Source of the DNA: Heterobilharzia americana
Lineage: Eukaryota; Platyhelminthes; Trematoda; Strigeidida; Schistosomatidae
DNA: 64,000 bases
Assembly: GCA_944470555.2 (NCBI GenBank)
Contig: OX104130.1
Coordinates: 77,691,160-77,755,159, forward strand
Direction of reading: 5' to 3'
Below the pieces are notes generated by a model. The model searched no databases. It saw only the letters and a program-made list of their open reading frames with translations, and had not been told where the DNA came from. Each line of letters opens with the position of its first letter. The stretch's first letter is position 1. Positions 35,507 to 47,965 of this stretch are shown piece after piece. The translations under genes were made by a program, and so were the position numbers.

Positions 35507-36545
35507 GTTTATTTGACTTATAACACACAGTGACCTAGTATTATTTACTTGATTGACATTTCGAGCATAAATTATCAATGCTCATAATCATATCAATGTG
35601 ATCACACCACTTTCGACATTTGATTTTTATAGTTATGTCACTTTGTGTGAGTTGCTTTTATTGGTAGCAAAATTTTCTCTATCTCTGATTTAGGTGTTGC
35701 GTCATTTCTATTACATGTGTTGGGTGTTGAATGATTCGATGAAGAAAGATTCGGTAGTAAATCTCTCTCCACCTAGTTACATTGGACTTAGGTACAGTGG
35801 TTTTTATCCCACCATATTGTGTGGTTGTGTGTTAATGCATGCATAGCAACAGCCAAGTTTTTTCTAGATTATTGATCTTATTCAAGTCTATATTTAGCTA
35901 AATTCCGTCCGGCTGACTGGTTTGACCTATATAAGTGACCTCACAGTCATTACATGGAATTTGATTGATTATTTCGCCTTAATTGGTTCTATCGGATCCT
36001 TAAGCTGACAAAATTTATCTCTGAGTGAGTTTGTAGGTTTTAATGTCATCCTAATTTCAGTTGTGTTTGGAATCATAGTTAAAGTTTCTGATGTACTTTC
36101 CTTATAGTGTAACACAATGGAGGTTGTGAACTCCCTTCTACTCGTGTTGTCGTTATTATTCGTACTCTTGTTATTGTCATTATTTCGTTTCTTATGTGTT
36201 CTTACAATTTTTTTAATAGGCAGTAGAGGATAATTATTAACTATTAGTGCTTCTTCTATGTGTTCTAATTCCTTGTTTAGGTTCTTGCTCTGACTAGTCA
36301 GTTTTCTAGCTCTATCATTTAGACATTTGACTAATCCTGCCTTAACTGACTGATATTGGATGGGATGATTTAAGTCTAGATACATGTGGGAATGTGTTGG
36401 TTTTCTGTAGACGGTAGGATCCAAGCCATCATCTGTTCTTCGTTTTATTCTGCAGTCCAACATAGGTAATTCTCCTTGTTCATTTTCTACCTCGTAAGTG
36501 GATTGGATTGCGTTTACTACTGAGTTTATATGCATGAGGAAATTG
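35507..36545 (-). mobile_element. PLE-4, inverted copy of PLE-3
   Basis: The same 203-codon reading (36580-35969), the same frameshift before the GIY-YIG domain and the same 5' truncation joint as PLE-3. It is a product of the IR-B duplication and not a separate insertion, since the joint with LINE-A is identical. Confidence 0.92.
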
Positions 36546-37460
36546 TCGATGATGATGCAGGACTGGTCTGCTTTAAGCACCTCCAGTTTATTGATGGGGA
36601 GTGGAGTAGTGGAATGTGTCGATCACTTCACTTACTTGGGGAGTTGCACCATTACCAGCGGGCTAGCTGCTGACGAAATCTCAACTCGGATACGTAAGGC
36701 CCTTTCGGCATTTGCCAACCTGCGTATTCAGTGGCGCTGACCAGCGAGATATCCGAATATCTATCACAGGACGAGTATACTGCATTGCGATTCGTCCCCT
36801 TCTGTTATACGGCTATGCGACATGACAGTGAAAAAGAGAAGACATGAGGAGGTTACCGGGTGCTAATGATAGGTATCTTCGTAGTATTGCTCGCGTTTGG
36901 TGGAATCATAGTGTGAGCGGGGTGCAGGTCAAACAAAGGCTACTAGGCAAGACATGCAAGTCGATTGCGGGGATTGTGAACCTTAGCTGACTGAAACGGA
37001 TTGGTCATCTACTGGGCATGCCAAACCACCACATACTTTGATGTACCATACTAAAAGAAGTTGGATTAGGTTGGAAGAGATTTTAGGGTAGCCAGACCAA
37101 GACTCGGCGCTAGTCAATAAAGTCATTTACTATTGGTCTTAATCGTGTGGGGTGATGTAGACTGCCTGGCTGGGGTCCTCAAAACGACATGAACCAGTGG
37201 TTAAAGAGTGCTCGTAACACGGCTGAAAATCGGTGGCACTAGCGCAGATATTTTCATGCTTCAATATCTTCTTGGGCTTGAAAATGTGCACTAACGGTTA
37301 TTTTCAAGTTGCCTATTCTTTCACCCAACTACGTCTACTTTGATATCGCTCTTCTATCCACCTGTTCTTTGTATACTAATGTGAAGTGTGGTCGATGCAC
37401 CTGTGTGTGAGGTTCTCTGCTGATTTCATCTCTTAGTCTATCAACCAAAGTAGCACTTTA
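36546..37460 (+). mobile_element. LINE-A copy 4, inverted copy of the copy 3 3' part
   Basis: Mirror of 25330-26245, with GVVECVDHFTYLGSC and the broken C-terminal region. Here it is on the plus strand and has no upstream LINE-A half. Confidence 0.9.
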
Positions 37461-38104
37461 TAAACATCTACGCACAGCCAATTATATTACTTTCTTTGCA
37501 AGCTGTGATGCATTCATTCTTCATTGGTCGACAAGCCTAATGATATATATATACCTGTTACAACGATGGTGCAGGATCGTTCAGTAACACTGGGATCTTA
37601 TTCATCGAAAATTTGGACAAATTTTCGTAGTGTATCATTAGGATAGCCTGTAGACATACCAAGAATCACTTAACATTGAAGTAATAAATACACATTTTGA
37701 ACATATACATTTACCGACTGAATCTTTTGTCATCTCAAGAACTAACTACTTTACTCGAAATTGTCTACACTAAAAGGATGTTTCAAAACCGGTTATTCTA
37801 CGGTGATAGGTGGTGAATTCTGAACAGTGATATCTAGTCACACGTGGGTTACGCTGAAAATCTTCTAGGTTCAAGACAAAGTTACTGAAGTTAATTTCAA
37901 AGCAATACTACAAATTTGAAATATAACTACAGAAGTTTAATAAACGCGTCTTCACTGGTGGCGTATCCATAAAGAAATCTACCAAACGTGTCAGTTAATC
38001 AATATCAAAGGCCGAAATAGTTTACGAGAAATAAAATTGAAAGTGGGAGCTCAATATTTCAATAAGTAATTTAGCGAAATGTAATTTGACCTTTGTCGGA
38101 TTTT

Positions 38105-38398
38105 ATTTTTACGTAGTATTTATCACAGACTGACATGAATTGAAGAACCATTGAAAACCTGAGTACGAGAACTGGACAGAAGTAGGAAACTGTGGACCAA
38201 TGAACTCTGACCCAATGGCTGAATGGCTAACGCACCGACGTCTAACCTGAAGGTCCTGAGTTCAATCCTTGGTGTGGTCGTAAGTGCGTACTGACGAGGA
38301 GTTCCATAACACGATGAAACAACTGTCCAGTGGTCTCAGGTTTACAATGGCTCGCCATTTGATGTCATTCCGTGATGAATACTACCTCAAAAATTTAA
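38105..38398 (+). repeat. Family B short repeat, full length, hammerhead altered
   Basis: The ends are inverse copies (ATTTATCACAGACTGACATG and CATTCCGTGATGAATACTAC). The tRNA-like centre has ATGGCTGAATGGCTAACGCA (A-box region) and GAGTTCAATCC (B box). In the hammerhead near 38296-38340 the core reads ACGAGGA, so C3 and U4 are changed and it is probably inactive. Confidence 0.85.
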
Positions 38399-38489
38399 CC
38401 AGATGTTCGTCCATATGACGAATTGAATTTTAACCGTCGAGAAGAGGATCGTAAGCACAGAAGTGGTCAGCAAGACCAAGGTATTGGTG

Positions 38490-38610
38490 GTTCAAACAAA
38501 AGCTTGGCAGAAAAATTTGGAAGGTTGACGATTGCCAGAAAGCATGAAACCTAGGTCCAGGGTTTCCTGCTGATGGCTTCCAAACAAGTAACATCTAGTA
38601 ATGTGCACCA
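38490..38610 (+). repeat. Family C hammerhead short repeat, fragment
   Basis: TTGACGA, a stem II of about TTGC/GCAT, GAAA, the stem III palindrome ACCTAGGT, C, then CAGGGTTTCCTGCTGATGGC. This is a third hammerhead-bearing family, distinguished by its stem II/III sequences and the CTGAT-GCCTCCAA end. C3 of the core is U here. Confidence 0.65.
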
Positions 38611-38689
38611 CGATGCAGATCCTCCCAACTTGGTCGCCACATTGAAAAGATGATCTATAGGATTCGGTCTTTACTCAGGAGTAGACATG

Positions 38690-38905
38690 AAATTGGCTGC
38701 ACTCCTGTGACCAATCAATACATGTAATCCAGTCCTACAGGAGGTCAGTCGCAGCCCGATCAGCTCAGTGTTAACGCTGCTGACCACAAAACTGGGTAAC
38801 GCGGGTTTAAGGTTGCAGATACGCTTTGCTGACGAGTGCCAACAAGCACGAAATCTAGGTCTAGGACTTTCTGCTGATTGCCTCCAACCAACTAACAAAC
38901 GTCTT
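38690..38905 (+). repeat. Family C hammerhead short repeat
   Basis: A tRNA-like part (CAGTGTTAACGCTGCTGACC, then GTAACGCGGGTTTAAGG as a weak B box) is followed by the hammerhead region and the end GCTGATTGCCTCCAACC. Upstream, CAATACATGTAATCCAGTCC matches the family C inner segment near 56365. Confidence 0.7.
38825..38868 (+). ncRNA. Hammerhead ribozyme motif, intact core (family C)
   Basis: Core CTGACGA (38829-38835), perfect stem II GTGC/GCAC (38836-38849) with loop CAACAA, GAAA (38850-38853), short stem III ATCTAGGT, and predicted cleavage after the C at 38861. Stem I is weak in this copy (TTG with TAG), which makes activity uncertain. Confidence 0.65.
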
Positions 38906-39545
38906 ATAAACTTGATACAGATGAAACAGATATATACGGCATATTCAACAGTGAGATGTGACTGATTTAAGCAGATAATAACAATTGTTATTTGGACTAA
39001 TCATAGTTTCAATGGTCATACTTTCTTAAATAGCATTAAACAACTTTCACGTGTGGTAATTTGTTTAAAATGTCTCGTTGATGCCAGGTTATAACCTTGA
39101 GCAGTTTTATGGGAACATCCGATTAGTTTTTGTTTATTTTATGAACAACAACCATCTCAACTGAAATGATGACATCTACTTGGTTGTGTCAGTGGTTGTT
39201 AAAGTGGCCTTCAGAATAACCATATGAACTCAGGTTATGCTGTTGTCGAGGTAATTTGTGTAGTTAGACAAGACGTTTAATAGGTTAGAGTTAGAAACTG
39301 TATATCACAATTCACCTGGTATGAATGACAATTACAATCACCAAAAAGTAGACGGGTGTATTTAGACATGGAAGCAAAATGCATGAATAAGGTTGTGGGT
39401 TTCGGTCAACTGAGACTATTGTGATATATCATAAGACTATCCGTCTAACTGTAACTTACCTCACCAAACTAGATGAAAAACTATTACTGTGGAATCTATA
39501 TGCGTAACAGATAAGGACACTAGTCAATCAAGTTCATCTATATTA
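38906..39545. other. Unassigned interval
   Basis: I see nothing recognisable. Confidence 0.35.
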
Positions 39546-39927
39546 ATGATTGATAGTGGGTAGCAGTGGAAGCCATGAGGTGCTTTTCGTCCTATTTGGG
39601 ACTTGTCAAGTGGATATACCTGCCTCACAGTGAACTATGTTGTTCCCAATAAGATTGGTAACACCCATATAACAACACGGACTAATCAACTTCGATCCAA
39701 TCAACGACCGGATAATACAAGTAGCAAAGCAAAAACCATACTCGTCGCACAAGAAGTGGCTGTCATGACTTGGTAACCTAGTGGACAACGTTCTGGCATT
39801 TGAATCGATTGGTTCTGGACTCGAATCTTAGTGGGAACAATATCGCTTACTGGGAAGCAGGTACATCTAGTTGATGAGTCTCAAACAGAAAAAAGTGCAC
39901 GTCCTGGACTGCACTGCTAACCACCAT
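39546..39927. repeat. SM-alpha-like inverted dimer
   Basis: The left end on the minus strand has CTTGACAAG with stem II GTCCCAAATAGGAC and GAAA. The right end on the plus strand has GTTGATGAG (C3 changed), a decayed stem II and GTCCTGG, ending CACTGCTAACCACC. The interior segment ATTCTGGC-like to GACTCGAATCTTAGTGGG is the tRNA-like head of the right half. A further interior-like scrap lies at about 39955-40060. Confidence 0.78.
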
Positions 39928-39929
39928 CA

Positions 39930-40689
39930 AGTAGATTCTAAAAATGTCAAGGTATCAGCTCAGGAGACCATATGCCAATAAAGACCGATCAGTTTTGGTC
40001 CAGCCAACAATGGGATAATGCAAGTGACAATATCAAAAAGTTCATCGTCATTGATATGATTTTTTTGTAGAATTTTAGTCAGAAACTTCAACTAGTACTC
40101 TTTGATCCAACTATCAAAAGAAATTTTCTGTTACCTTATGCATACTAGCTAAACTTAAAATTTACCTCACATTAACTGAATGTATTGCACCATACCGCCT
40201 TTTCATTAGAAACTTTCTCCTTTCATTCTCATCAGGGTTATTCAACTCCGAAAAATCAGAGGAGTGTAGAGAACTGTTTTATCTGTGTTGCAACCACATC
40301 CTCCCCCTATCAAGTACAATGTCAACTTAAGTAAATCTTGTTTGAATGAAAATCATGGGCGACTAATTAATGACGTCTTGTACCATTAGTTTGAGCAGTG
40401 TAGGATAGTGTAAGTTATCTGGCTGAGATGTTTGAGTATCAATAAATGGAGAATTTAGAAGTAGTAATAATATAGAAATACATTGTGCCAGTTGTTTTGC
40501 ATAGCACACAATTGGTGCTTATGACTGTTTCTCAGAGTTTTCTTTGCCATCTAAGACTTGTCACTTAACACAATTTTGAACACGAACTAAATCTTACCGC
40601 CACTGCAGCTGACTGATTGATATTCATAATCGAATAAAAGAATAAATTACCTTTATTAGGAATCTTTCTATAGTTTCCAAGGCTCTTTG
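39930..40689. other. Mostly unassigned, with an SM-alpha scrap at its start
   Basis: Apart from a degenerate SM-alpha-like scrap (about 39955-40060) I recognise nothing. Confidence 0.35.
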
Positions 40690-41740
40690 ATTCACTCTAT
40701 CCCTGCAGTTGAAATTGACACCAATATATTTCAATTCCTCCCCAACTCTCGGAGCTTCTCTTCAATTTCTGTTTATCACATAGATATCATCAATTATGTT
40801 TATTTTACTATACTTTACAGGTTCTGCCACTGTAAGTGAATTTAATTAGGTAGCATAAACCAACAGTCCTGCCTTAACTAGGTTCCTTCACTATGTTAAA
40901 TTTTTCTTACAAGACAGAAGCCGAGTCTGCAATAGCAATTGGGTCATTAGCAAGTATCTGGGCGTTTAGTTTATTCCCTTCAATTTCAAAGCCAATCGTC
41001 GGCTTCGAGTTGCAAATGGCTTCATCTATACGTATGGTGAAAAGAAGAGAAGTCAGCTTGTTGTACACCAGGATTAACTGACACTACGGAAGTATCAACA
41101 TTCGCTCTGGAGTTTTTGTAGGGTTACTTGATGTAATTTAGAAGAATGTGAGCGGCTCCATACATTTTTAATATACAGTATATTGCCTTAAGAGACAATG
41201 AAATGAAAGCCTTGGAAATATCCACCAAACAAAGAGCTAAATCTTTCCATTTTGTGTAGGTATGCCCGAGAGTAGTATTCAGAATCAAACTTGCTTCAAA
41301 TGACTTATCTCTTTTCAAAAAACGTTACCTAGGAGTTTATCTGAGGTACCACCAACGTTCATCTTTTTGCCAATATTCTGTGGCTGAAACACACAACCAC
41401 TACAGAAACTTCAGTTGATCTATAGTCCTCAGGAGTTGTAGTGTCAGCACACAACTGTACTGAGTTTATTCTTGACAATGCAAGGTGTTGTGGGATACTT
41501 TCATAAACCAGCACTAGATTCAGTAAGGCCAGTGTATTTGACATGCGCCTAATTTTGCAAACTTTTGCTGTGACTTCTTCTGAACCTATTGCTGTATTTC
41601 CAGTTTCTTTCAGTGCTTGAAAAACTTTATTACGACTTTTTGAAGATAATAGACTCCAGACTGTATCCATTACTTCTGGGATAGGGTGATTATCTGGGAC
41701 AACTTTTATGAAGGCGCTTGCCTAGTACTCCTGACATCCA
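40690..41740 (-). mobile_element. R2-like non-LTR retrotransposon RT fragment
   Basis: On the minus strand I read an RT segment with PEDYRSTEVSVVVVCFSHRI followed by LAKR (41455-41362), equivalent to the D-Y-R-P-I-S ... F-H-x-I-L-A-x-R block of R2-type RTs. LALCLVDISKAFISLSLKAI (RT motif A, 41243-41184; D-x-x-K-A-F) follows. Further on, NKLNAQILAND sits at the F-A-D-D catalytic site, with F and A changed. Frames are broken between these. R2 elements normally sit in 28S rDNA; no rDNA is visible around this copy. Only part of the RT is present. Confidence 0.7.
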
Positions 41741-41744
41741 TCTG

Positions 41745-43200
41745 GCGTGTCTTTCAGCGATTTATAGGCGTTTCTTCACTACTCACTAAGTACTATCTAT
41801 ACCACCCATCTCTTATGCACTAGCAATGCGTCTTCAAAAATAAGGCGGTAGTTCACAGTATTTTTGACTAAATACAAATATATAACCAGTAACGTTACTG
41901 AGAGCGTATCTTACCACAGTCTATGTACTAGAGTGTCTGAAATTCTTAATATCTAAAACACTGCACTTGCGTCAGACAGGTTGCAAACAAGTAATAATTC
42001 GAATCAATGATTGTATTCTGAAAATGATATAGTTTAGGGTGAGCAAACAGGGAAATTATTGCTCACTATCATGACAATTCAATAAGCATTTAGTTAAGTA
42101 ACAAGATGATTCAACTCTCTTCAATGTATCATTTTTGTGATACATTTTCTCTCTTATTTCTGGTCAAACAACTGGATCTTTCGAAAACGCTTGATGAAAC
42201 TATTCAATAACATGTCCACTGAGTACTGAGCATTCAGAAATCGAATAAGAACGTAATGACCTATTTGTTCTCAGTGTATAAACTAGCTACCAGTATACTG
42301 ACATCCCATTTCAATAAACAGTTTCTACATTTCCCTCAATTGATCAAAATGTGCCCTGCTATAAGTCCTAACAAAATATCAGTTGGATTTTATAATTACA
42401 TAGAGGAGAATTTCAATTGACCTTGACCGAAAATATACGATCCAAACGAAATGAAGGTCACATTTTTGTCGATTGAATTAATTAACTATTCGATTAGATA
42501 CAAATCAGTTGTGAAATCACTTAGTCTGAACACTCCTTGCCTGTTTATTTTGGAAATGTTGTATGGTACAAGCGTGTATGTTGTCCAAATCCTTACTGAA
42601 GACGCAAATCTCTCCTATATTCTCGTAGATCTATAAAATATGATAACTGTTATGACCTATTTTGCAAGTAAACTTATAGATCACTTGATTATACACTCAT
42701 TATGTACAACAATACCATTTTTGGCCCGTTTGACGCATTTTATTCATTTAGTCAAAAGTTGTTTGTTTTGATACATACATATGACGTATTGAGTGAAAAT
42801 TCACAATTTTATAAGAATGGCACATTTTAAAGTTATTGGTTCTTTGTAAGGTATCACTACATTCACAATATTAGTCAATGGATTCATACTTTGTCTTAAT
42901 CTTTTCCAATGTACAACGAAAACGTAATAGTGTTATGTTCTCTTAGCTGAATGGCGCAATCATGAAGATCTTATTGTCATATTAAACAACATCATCAGCA
43001 TAAACTTAAAGAAGAAGTGATTTAGAGGCTTATTTTGACTACCCCAAATGTGATTGATTGTCACTGTCTCCATATGTATTTCAATTAGTTGTCCTGTGAA
43101 AGTTGACAGCATTGAACACTTTCTTGGAACTCCACAGTAGTGCACACCTACTATTGTATGGAGGATTGAACTTAAAGCCATCAGTTCTAATGAAAAACAC
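41745..43200. other. Unassigned interval
   Basis: An open frame at 42960-43202 (minus, 80 codons) is not recognisable. I see nothing else. Confidence 0.3.
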
Positions 43201-43204
43201 ACTA

Positions 43205-43470
43205 CACTCCAGCCACTAGGTTGAAATCTAATGGTCCGTCAATTCGTGATTTGGAGTAACAATCACCCAGTGTTATCGGTGGGCATCAGTGCTCTTTCAC
43301 AATGGTTGAATGGCAACATGTTTGCCACGAGACATGTAAATCATGAGTTTATAGGTATTCAGGAGTTCCGAAGTGTAATGAAACAGTTGTCGAGGGCTTC
43401 AAGATTTACAATGGTTGCGTTAGGAAGCTGACTTCAACATGTAATGAAACCTACTTTCAAACCAACTGGT
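43205..43470 (+). repeat. Old family B short repeat
   Basis: Weak but ordered similarity: GAATGGCAACATG (tRNA-like A-box area), TTCAGGAGTTCCGAAGTG and GAAACAGTTGTC (hammerhead remains), then AAGATTTACAATGGTT. Its core is destroyed. Confidence 0.5.
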
Positions 43471-44487
43471 CAATCCTCACAAAAGCTTTAATGTTCAAAA
43501 GTGATTAATAACAGAATGACTTCATTCCCTGTAGAAGCAAGTGAGTAATTTAATCGATCAATTAAATTGTTTGATTGGTTATTTGGAGAGTTGATTGGTT
43601 TCAAGGTAGTTTTAACTAATTCCAAACTGTACCACAAATTGTTTGGAATAAAGTGAATTATTATTATTATTATTAAGGAAATCGATATAAAGTGCATAAC
43701 CATTTAAAATTACCGAATGCCATACAGCTTCTTTCTGTTACTTTAGTATCCCCCAACAGTGTTTGCTCAAAAATAAATGGCTTAATGTCATCAAATTGGA
43801 TGAAACACTCTATGACATTGCCTGACTACTCATCTGATCTCGATTCATGATGAGAACTATTTTGAAACTGTTCAAACGTTTGAAGGTCATAATAACACTA
43901 TTGAGGAATTAGCTCAATAATTTCAAGGTTAGATTTTTGAAGAAAACTCTAGTAATCTAAAGCAAAACACTCCATTTATTCGTGAAACGTTGCAGCCAAG
44001 ACACCAGAATTGTCTAGAATATGGTGCTATGTTAACGAATGATAAAAATAACTGATGAAATTATAAAACTAAAATCGTGAGATATCTAGGTGTTTATTAC
44101 ATCATTAGATGCACTGTTAAAGAAGCATGTCAATCTACAAAACAAACAGTGGAAGGTTGTATCATAGACAAACTGCAGATAAGAATGAACGTCTTAAGAT
44201 AACGCTGGATAAACAGAAGGGATTGAGAACAAGATATTCATCGAATCTATTGTTACTGAATGCATTTTCAAGCTGTGCATTCGTTTATACATGAACTGTG
44301 CTTAAATTTAAATAGTGAATGGCAGTTATAATAAAATTAATAATGTTAAAAGTAATTATAATAACGGCTGGAATATTAATGATGATTAAGTACATTACTT
44401 AATGCATGGGATCGTTTATAGAATGTATATACCTGAGAAGCGTGTAGAAAGATGATAGAAGTGATAATTTAATGAGGTATTAGTTAG
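43471..44487. other. Unassigned interval
   Basis: AT-rich, with a short (ATT)n run near 43659. I recognise no gene. Confidence 0.35.
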
Positions 44488-45209
44488 CAGGATGAGAAGA
44501 CGGAGGTGATGAGGATACCCAACCAACAACAAGCACCAATCACCATCAACGGGAGAAGCCCAAAGGAAGTAGTCTCTTTCACCTACCCACCTATCTGGGC
44601 AATATCGTTTCAACTACAGGAGGTGGCGGCACGGATGAGGATGTCAAAACCTGGATCGGAAAAGTAAGACAGGCCTTCCTTCATTAATCTGAAATTAGTG
44701 TAGAGATCTACTGCACTCAGCACAAAGAACAAGATCTGCATTTTCAACACCAATGTCAAGTCAGTTCTGCTATATGGTTCAGAAAGTTGGCGCGTCACTA
44801 AAAGCATTTCCAACAAACTACAGACATTTATCAACAACTGCCGCCTACGCTCATTCGATACTGAAGATCAGATGACCAGAATAATACGAATAAGCAACAA
44901 GGAACTCTGGTCTGGCGACAAATCAAACAAGAACCTATCGCTTAACAAATATGCAGAAGGAAGTGGAGATGGATTAGGCATACACTGAGAAGGACGACTG
45001 GGGACATCACGCACTAGGCTAGGACATCGAATGGAATCCAAAGGGGAAACGACGAGTTGGGCATGTGAGGTGAGGGTGACATGGAGGTGATCGTGTGAGG
45101 AGGAAATGAAAGCTTGTGGGTAGTGGTGGAGCCAGGTTGAAAAGACTTCAGAGAGGAGAGTTAAGTAGAGACGTGCTACTGAAGCCCTACGTTCCACTGG
45201 GAACCTGAG
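44488..45209 (+). mobile_element. LINE-B copy 4, short 3' fragment
   Basis: It starts at the GTGATGAGGATACCCAACC stretch downstream of the RT active site, covers the thumb and C-terminal part, and ends CCACTGGGAACCTGAGCC. A family D half element follows directly at 45210. Confidence 0.85.
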
Positions 45210-45300
45210 CCGGTAGTCGCGGTCCAGATTTTCATCTCACCTTCAATCACCACCCAAGGTAAATACTTGTCTGTAAAAATATGGCAGATAATCAAACTTA
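45210..45300 (+). repeat. Family D short repeat, 3' end only
   Basis: GGTCCAGATTTTCATCTCAC, CTTCAATCACCACCC and the trailing AAATACTTGTCTGTAAA match the right terminus of family D. Confidence 0.7.
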
Positions 45301-46340
45301 TTATTGAGAATTTAACAAAAAAGAGGATACCATTGATCCAAGTTACCACAATTCACACTACATCAATCAAGAAAAGCATCAGCAAGATAAGAGGAAAACA
45401 AATTTAAATAGTCGGATAGTCAAATGATAATTTTTACATTTTCTACACTGATTACTTTAAGTAGTTAGATAAATTCAACAAAAGTTTTAAACACATACAT
45501 ATTCAAAAGTTTATATGCCGTTACCAAGGTAAAGAGTATACAGATCAGGTTGAAAATGTTTGATAGGAAGAGCTTCCCCTAACCGTATCACTTCCTTTTG
45601 GGATGTATCAACTTTAAATCTCAATGAATCGCCCAAAATCATCAGGTAAGTAGACATTTTAATTTATTCTATCCTTACATAGTGGTGAAGTTCTAGAGAA
45701 CAGCAATCTAGTGTTCAATACAACTGGGAAGAAAATTTAAATCAAATAACAACGCCAACAATTAATCACATTTGTGAAATGTACACTCTTATTTGATACT
45801 TGGTTTCTTTTGGAATTCGCTACAATTAAGACATTGTCTAATTATATACACTTAAGGACCATATCAACAATGTGATCCAATATTTAGCCGGCTATTATAA
45901 GTATAAACTGTAGTTCTTTCAAATTCTAAACAAAAATGCAACTAAAAATTTGATCCGAGCATGTCTGTTCACACATATGTGTAAAACAAGAACAGAACAA
46001 CTTAACTAAAGAGATTTATAAGACAGAAATTATGGAACTGAAGGTGCGGATGAATCGCTACAAAAATATCCGCCAAATCAGTATTCTTTAGGGAGGGATT
46101 TTTGATGACATTTAAGACATCATTTTCAGTGAAATAGGAAAAGTGGTCAACTCTTACTGAAGGCAATGGTTAGAATAGGACTGAGAGCTTTGCCTCGAAG
46201 TAAACATTTGAAAAGTAATTCATCCAGATCATATAGATAATGAAAAGACAGTTGATTGATGTAGTTGGAGATATTTTCTTAATAACGTTATGACTAAATA
46301 TTTCACTTCGGAGGTTTGCGGGGATTGATTCGTCGATTTC
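45301..46340. other. Unassigned interval
   Basis: No gene or repeat recognised. Confidence 0.35.
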
Positions 46341-46344
46341 AGGT

Positions 46345-46680
46345 TGTTATTCATCATGAAGTGATATCAGTTGAAGAATCATTGTAAACCTGGGAGCACT
46401 CGACAGCTGTTTCATCATAGTTAGGTACCCCTTAACTGTATGTATCCATGACAGCCAGGGACCGAACCCAGGACCGGGTTCCGCGACCAGCACGAGTCGG
46501 AATGAAGCTGGACATGAAGACAATTACTCAATTACAGGGTTGAAGAGAGCTTGCACTATATCGTAAATTGACAGAAGGGAGATACAGGGAGTATTGGATT
46601 CCGACCCAGTGTCTTCATGGTAACATGCTGTCCACGGAACCTGAAAGTCCTAGATCCAACTTCTGGGGGGGTCCATGGTC
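46345..46680 (-). repeat. Family B short repeat, decayed, possibly an inverted dimer
   Basis: The left part on the minus strand carries the terminal repeat and hammerhead remains: GAAACAGCTGTCGAGTG is readable, but the core reads TTAAGGG. An inverse tRNA-like stretch follows. From about 46595 a plus-oriented tRNA-like piece appears (CATGGTAACATGC, then CTGAAAGTCCTAGATCC). Confidence 0.6.
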
Positions 46681-46684
46681 ATAT

Positions 46685-47940
46685 ATTTCTTGATTCCTGT
46701 AGAAATTTCGAAAAAAATACCGATGGAAGTGGTTATGTAGTACATGCTGAGAAAAGCAAGATCTGCTTTCTGTGATCAAAGTGGAACTGTGGTTTATCGG
46801 TCTACATAAATGATTTCCTATCGATGGGTCACGGGTTCGGGCCCAGCTCCATCTACTACGGTTTGGGCAGCCAGATAGTATCATTGGCCGTCACAACAGG
46901 TGTAGTTTATTGTTTACTGTACGTATGTTCACAGGGCAGCTGAGAGGATTTTGATTCGGTTCTCTTTCTGTGGTCAGTGGTAATCGAAACCTATCGATGG
47001 AATTCTAAGGGAAGTGACCACTGAGCTAAGTATCTGACATTCTTGGTCACTGTACACTATGGGTGGATACGAGATTAGGACTGCTAAGCGTAACAGTCAG
47101 GGACATTATGGCCGAACTATATAACTGGTGTTTGTATGATTTGAATATGGAAACAATCGTTTATTGGTTAATAGCCAATATCGTACCGTTGTTTACAATG
47201 CCAACAGAAGCTTTTGTACCAAGTGATATAAGACGGTGTTGAATCGGTCTCTTCCAAAAAACCAACTACGTTCCCTGTGATTGATGCTTTGAAAAACTTC
47301 CATGTATAGATTCCATTAGTGTGCCAACATTGAGTAAAAGACTGAGTTCCAATGCTTCTTAGCTGTTTGCTCCAATCATTCACGAAAGAAAATAGCAGAA
47401 TTGTTGTTTCTATCGAGGTATATAATGCTAGTAGGCTCCTATAGATGGGGTTTGAATATTTATTTTTCTAAAAGCTGCTTCTAGTAATCTCTTGCGAATT
47501 TCTTCTTTGGACAGTCCTATGTGCGTTCTACATGTGATTTTACTTAGCAGGCTTCTCATCGAATTAGAATCTAAGTTGCATGGAATTTCAGTAAATTGGT
47601 GCATAACATAAAATTGTAATATTATTATATTTCCATACTCTTTGAACAAACTTTCAGTACTTCAGATTAGTCGGTCAAACCATATTTCCCATAGAATATA
47701 AATAATAAATTATGTCCCAAACGTCATCCAGTAAATAATACTGTTTCACCATGTGACATGTCGAATAAACAGGCGAAAATAAATTTACAAACTATCACAG
47801 CGGCAATGAGATACTTGAACCGGATACGAACTGCAACAGTTGTCCCTGAGACCTGGTACTTCACTGAGCAGTGAAAATCAGAAGACAAAGACCGGCCTGC
47901 GATTGTAAAGAAGACAACTTTATTTGACAAGAAACTTATC
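46685..47940. other. Mostly unassigned interval
   Basis: It contains a tRNA-B-box-like GGTTCGGGCCC near 46832. Two open frames at 47168-47383 and 47428-47649 (minus) have no family I recognise. Confidence 0.3.
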
Positions 47941-47965
47941 TATACTGGGTGATGATTGAAAATTT

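Larger units (their letters stand above)
35507..37695. repeat. IR-B right arm
   Basis: Inverted partner of 25096-27284, 8222 bp away. It starts exactly at the PLE 3' end and runs through the PLE/LINE-A junction into the same flank beyond the LINE-A 3' end. It lacks the LINE-A 5' half that lies beyond the PLE in the left arm. Confidence 0.95.
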
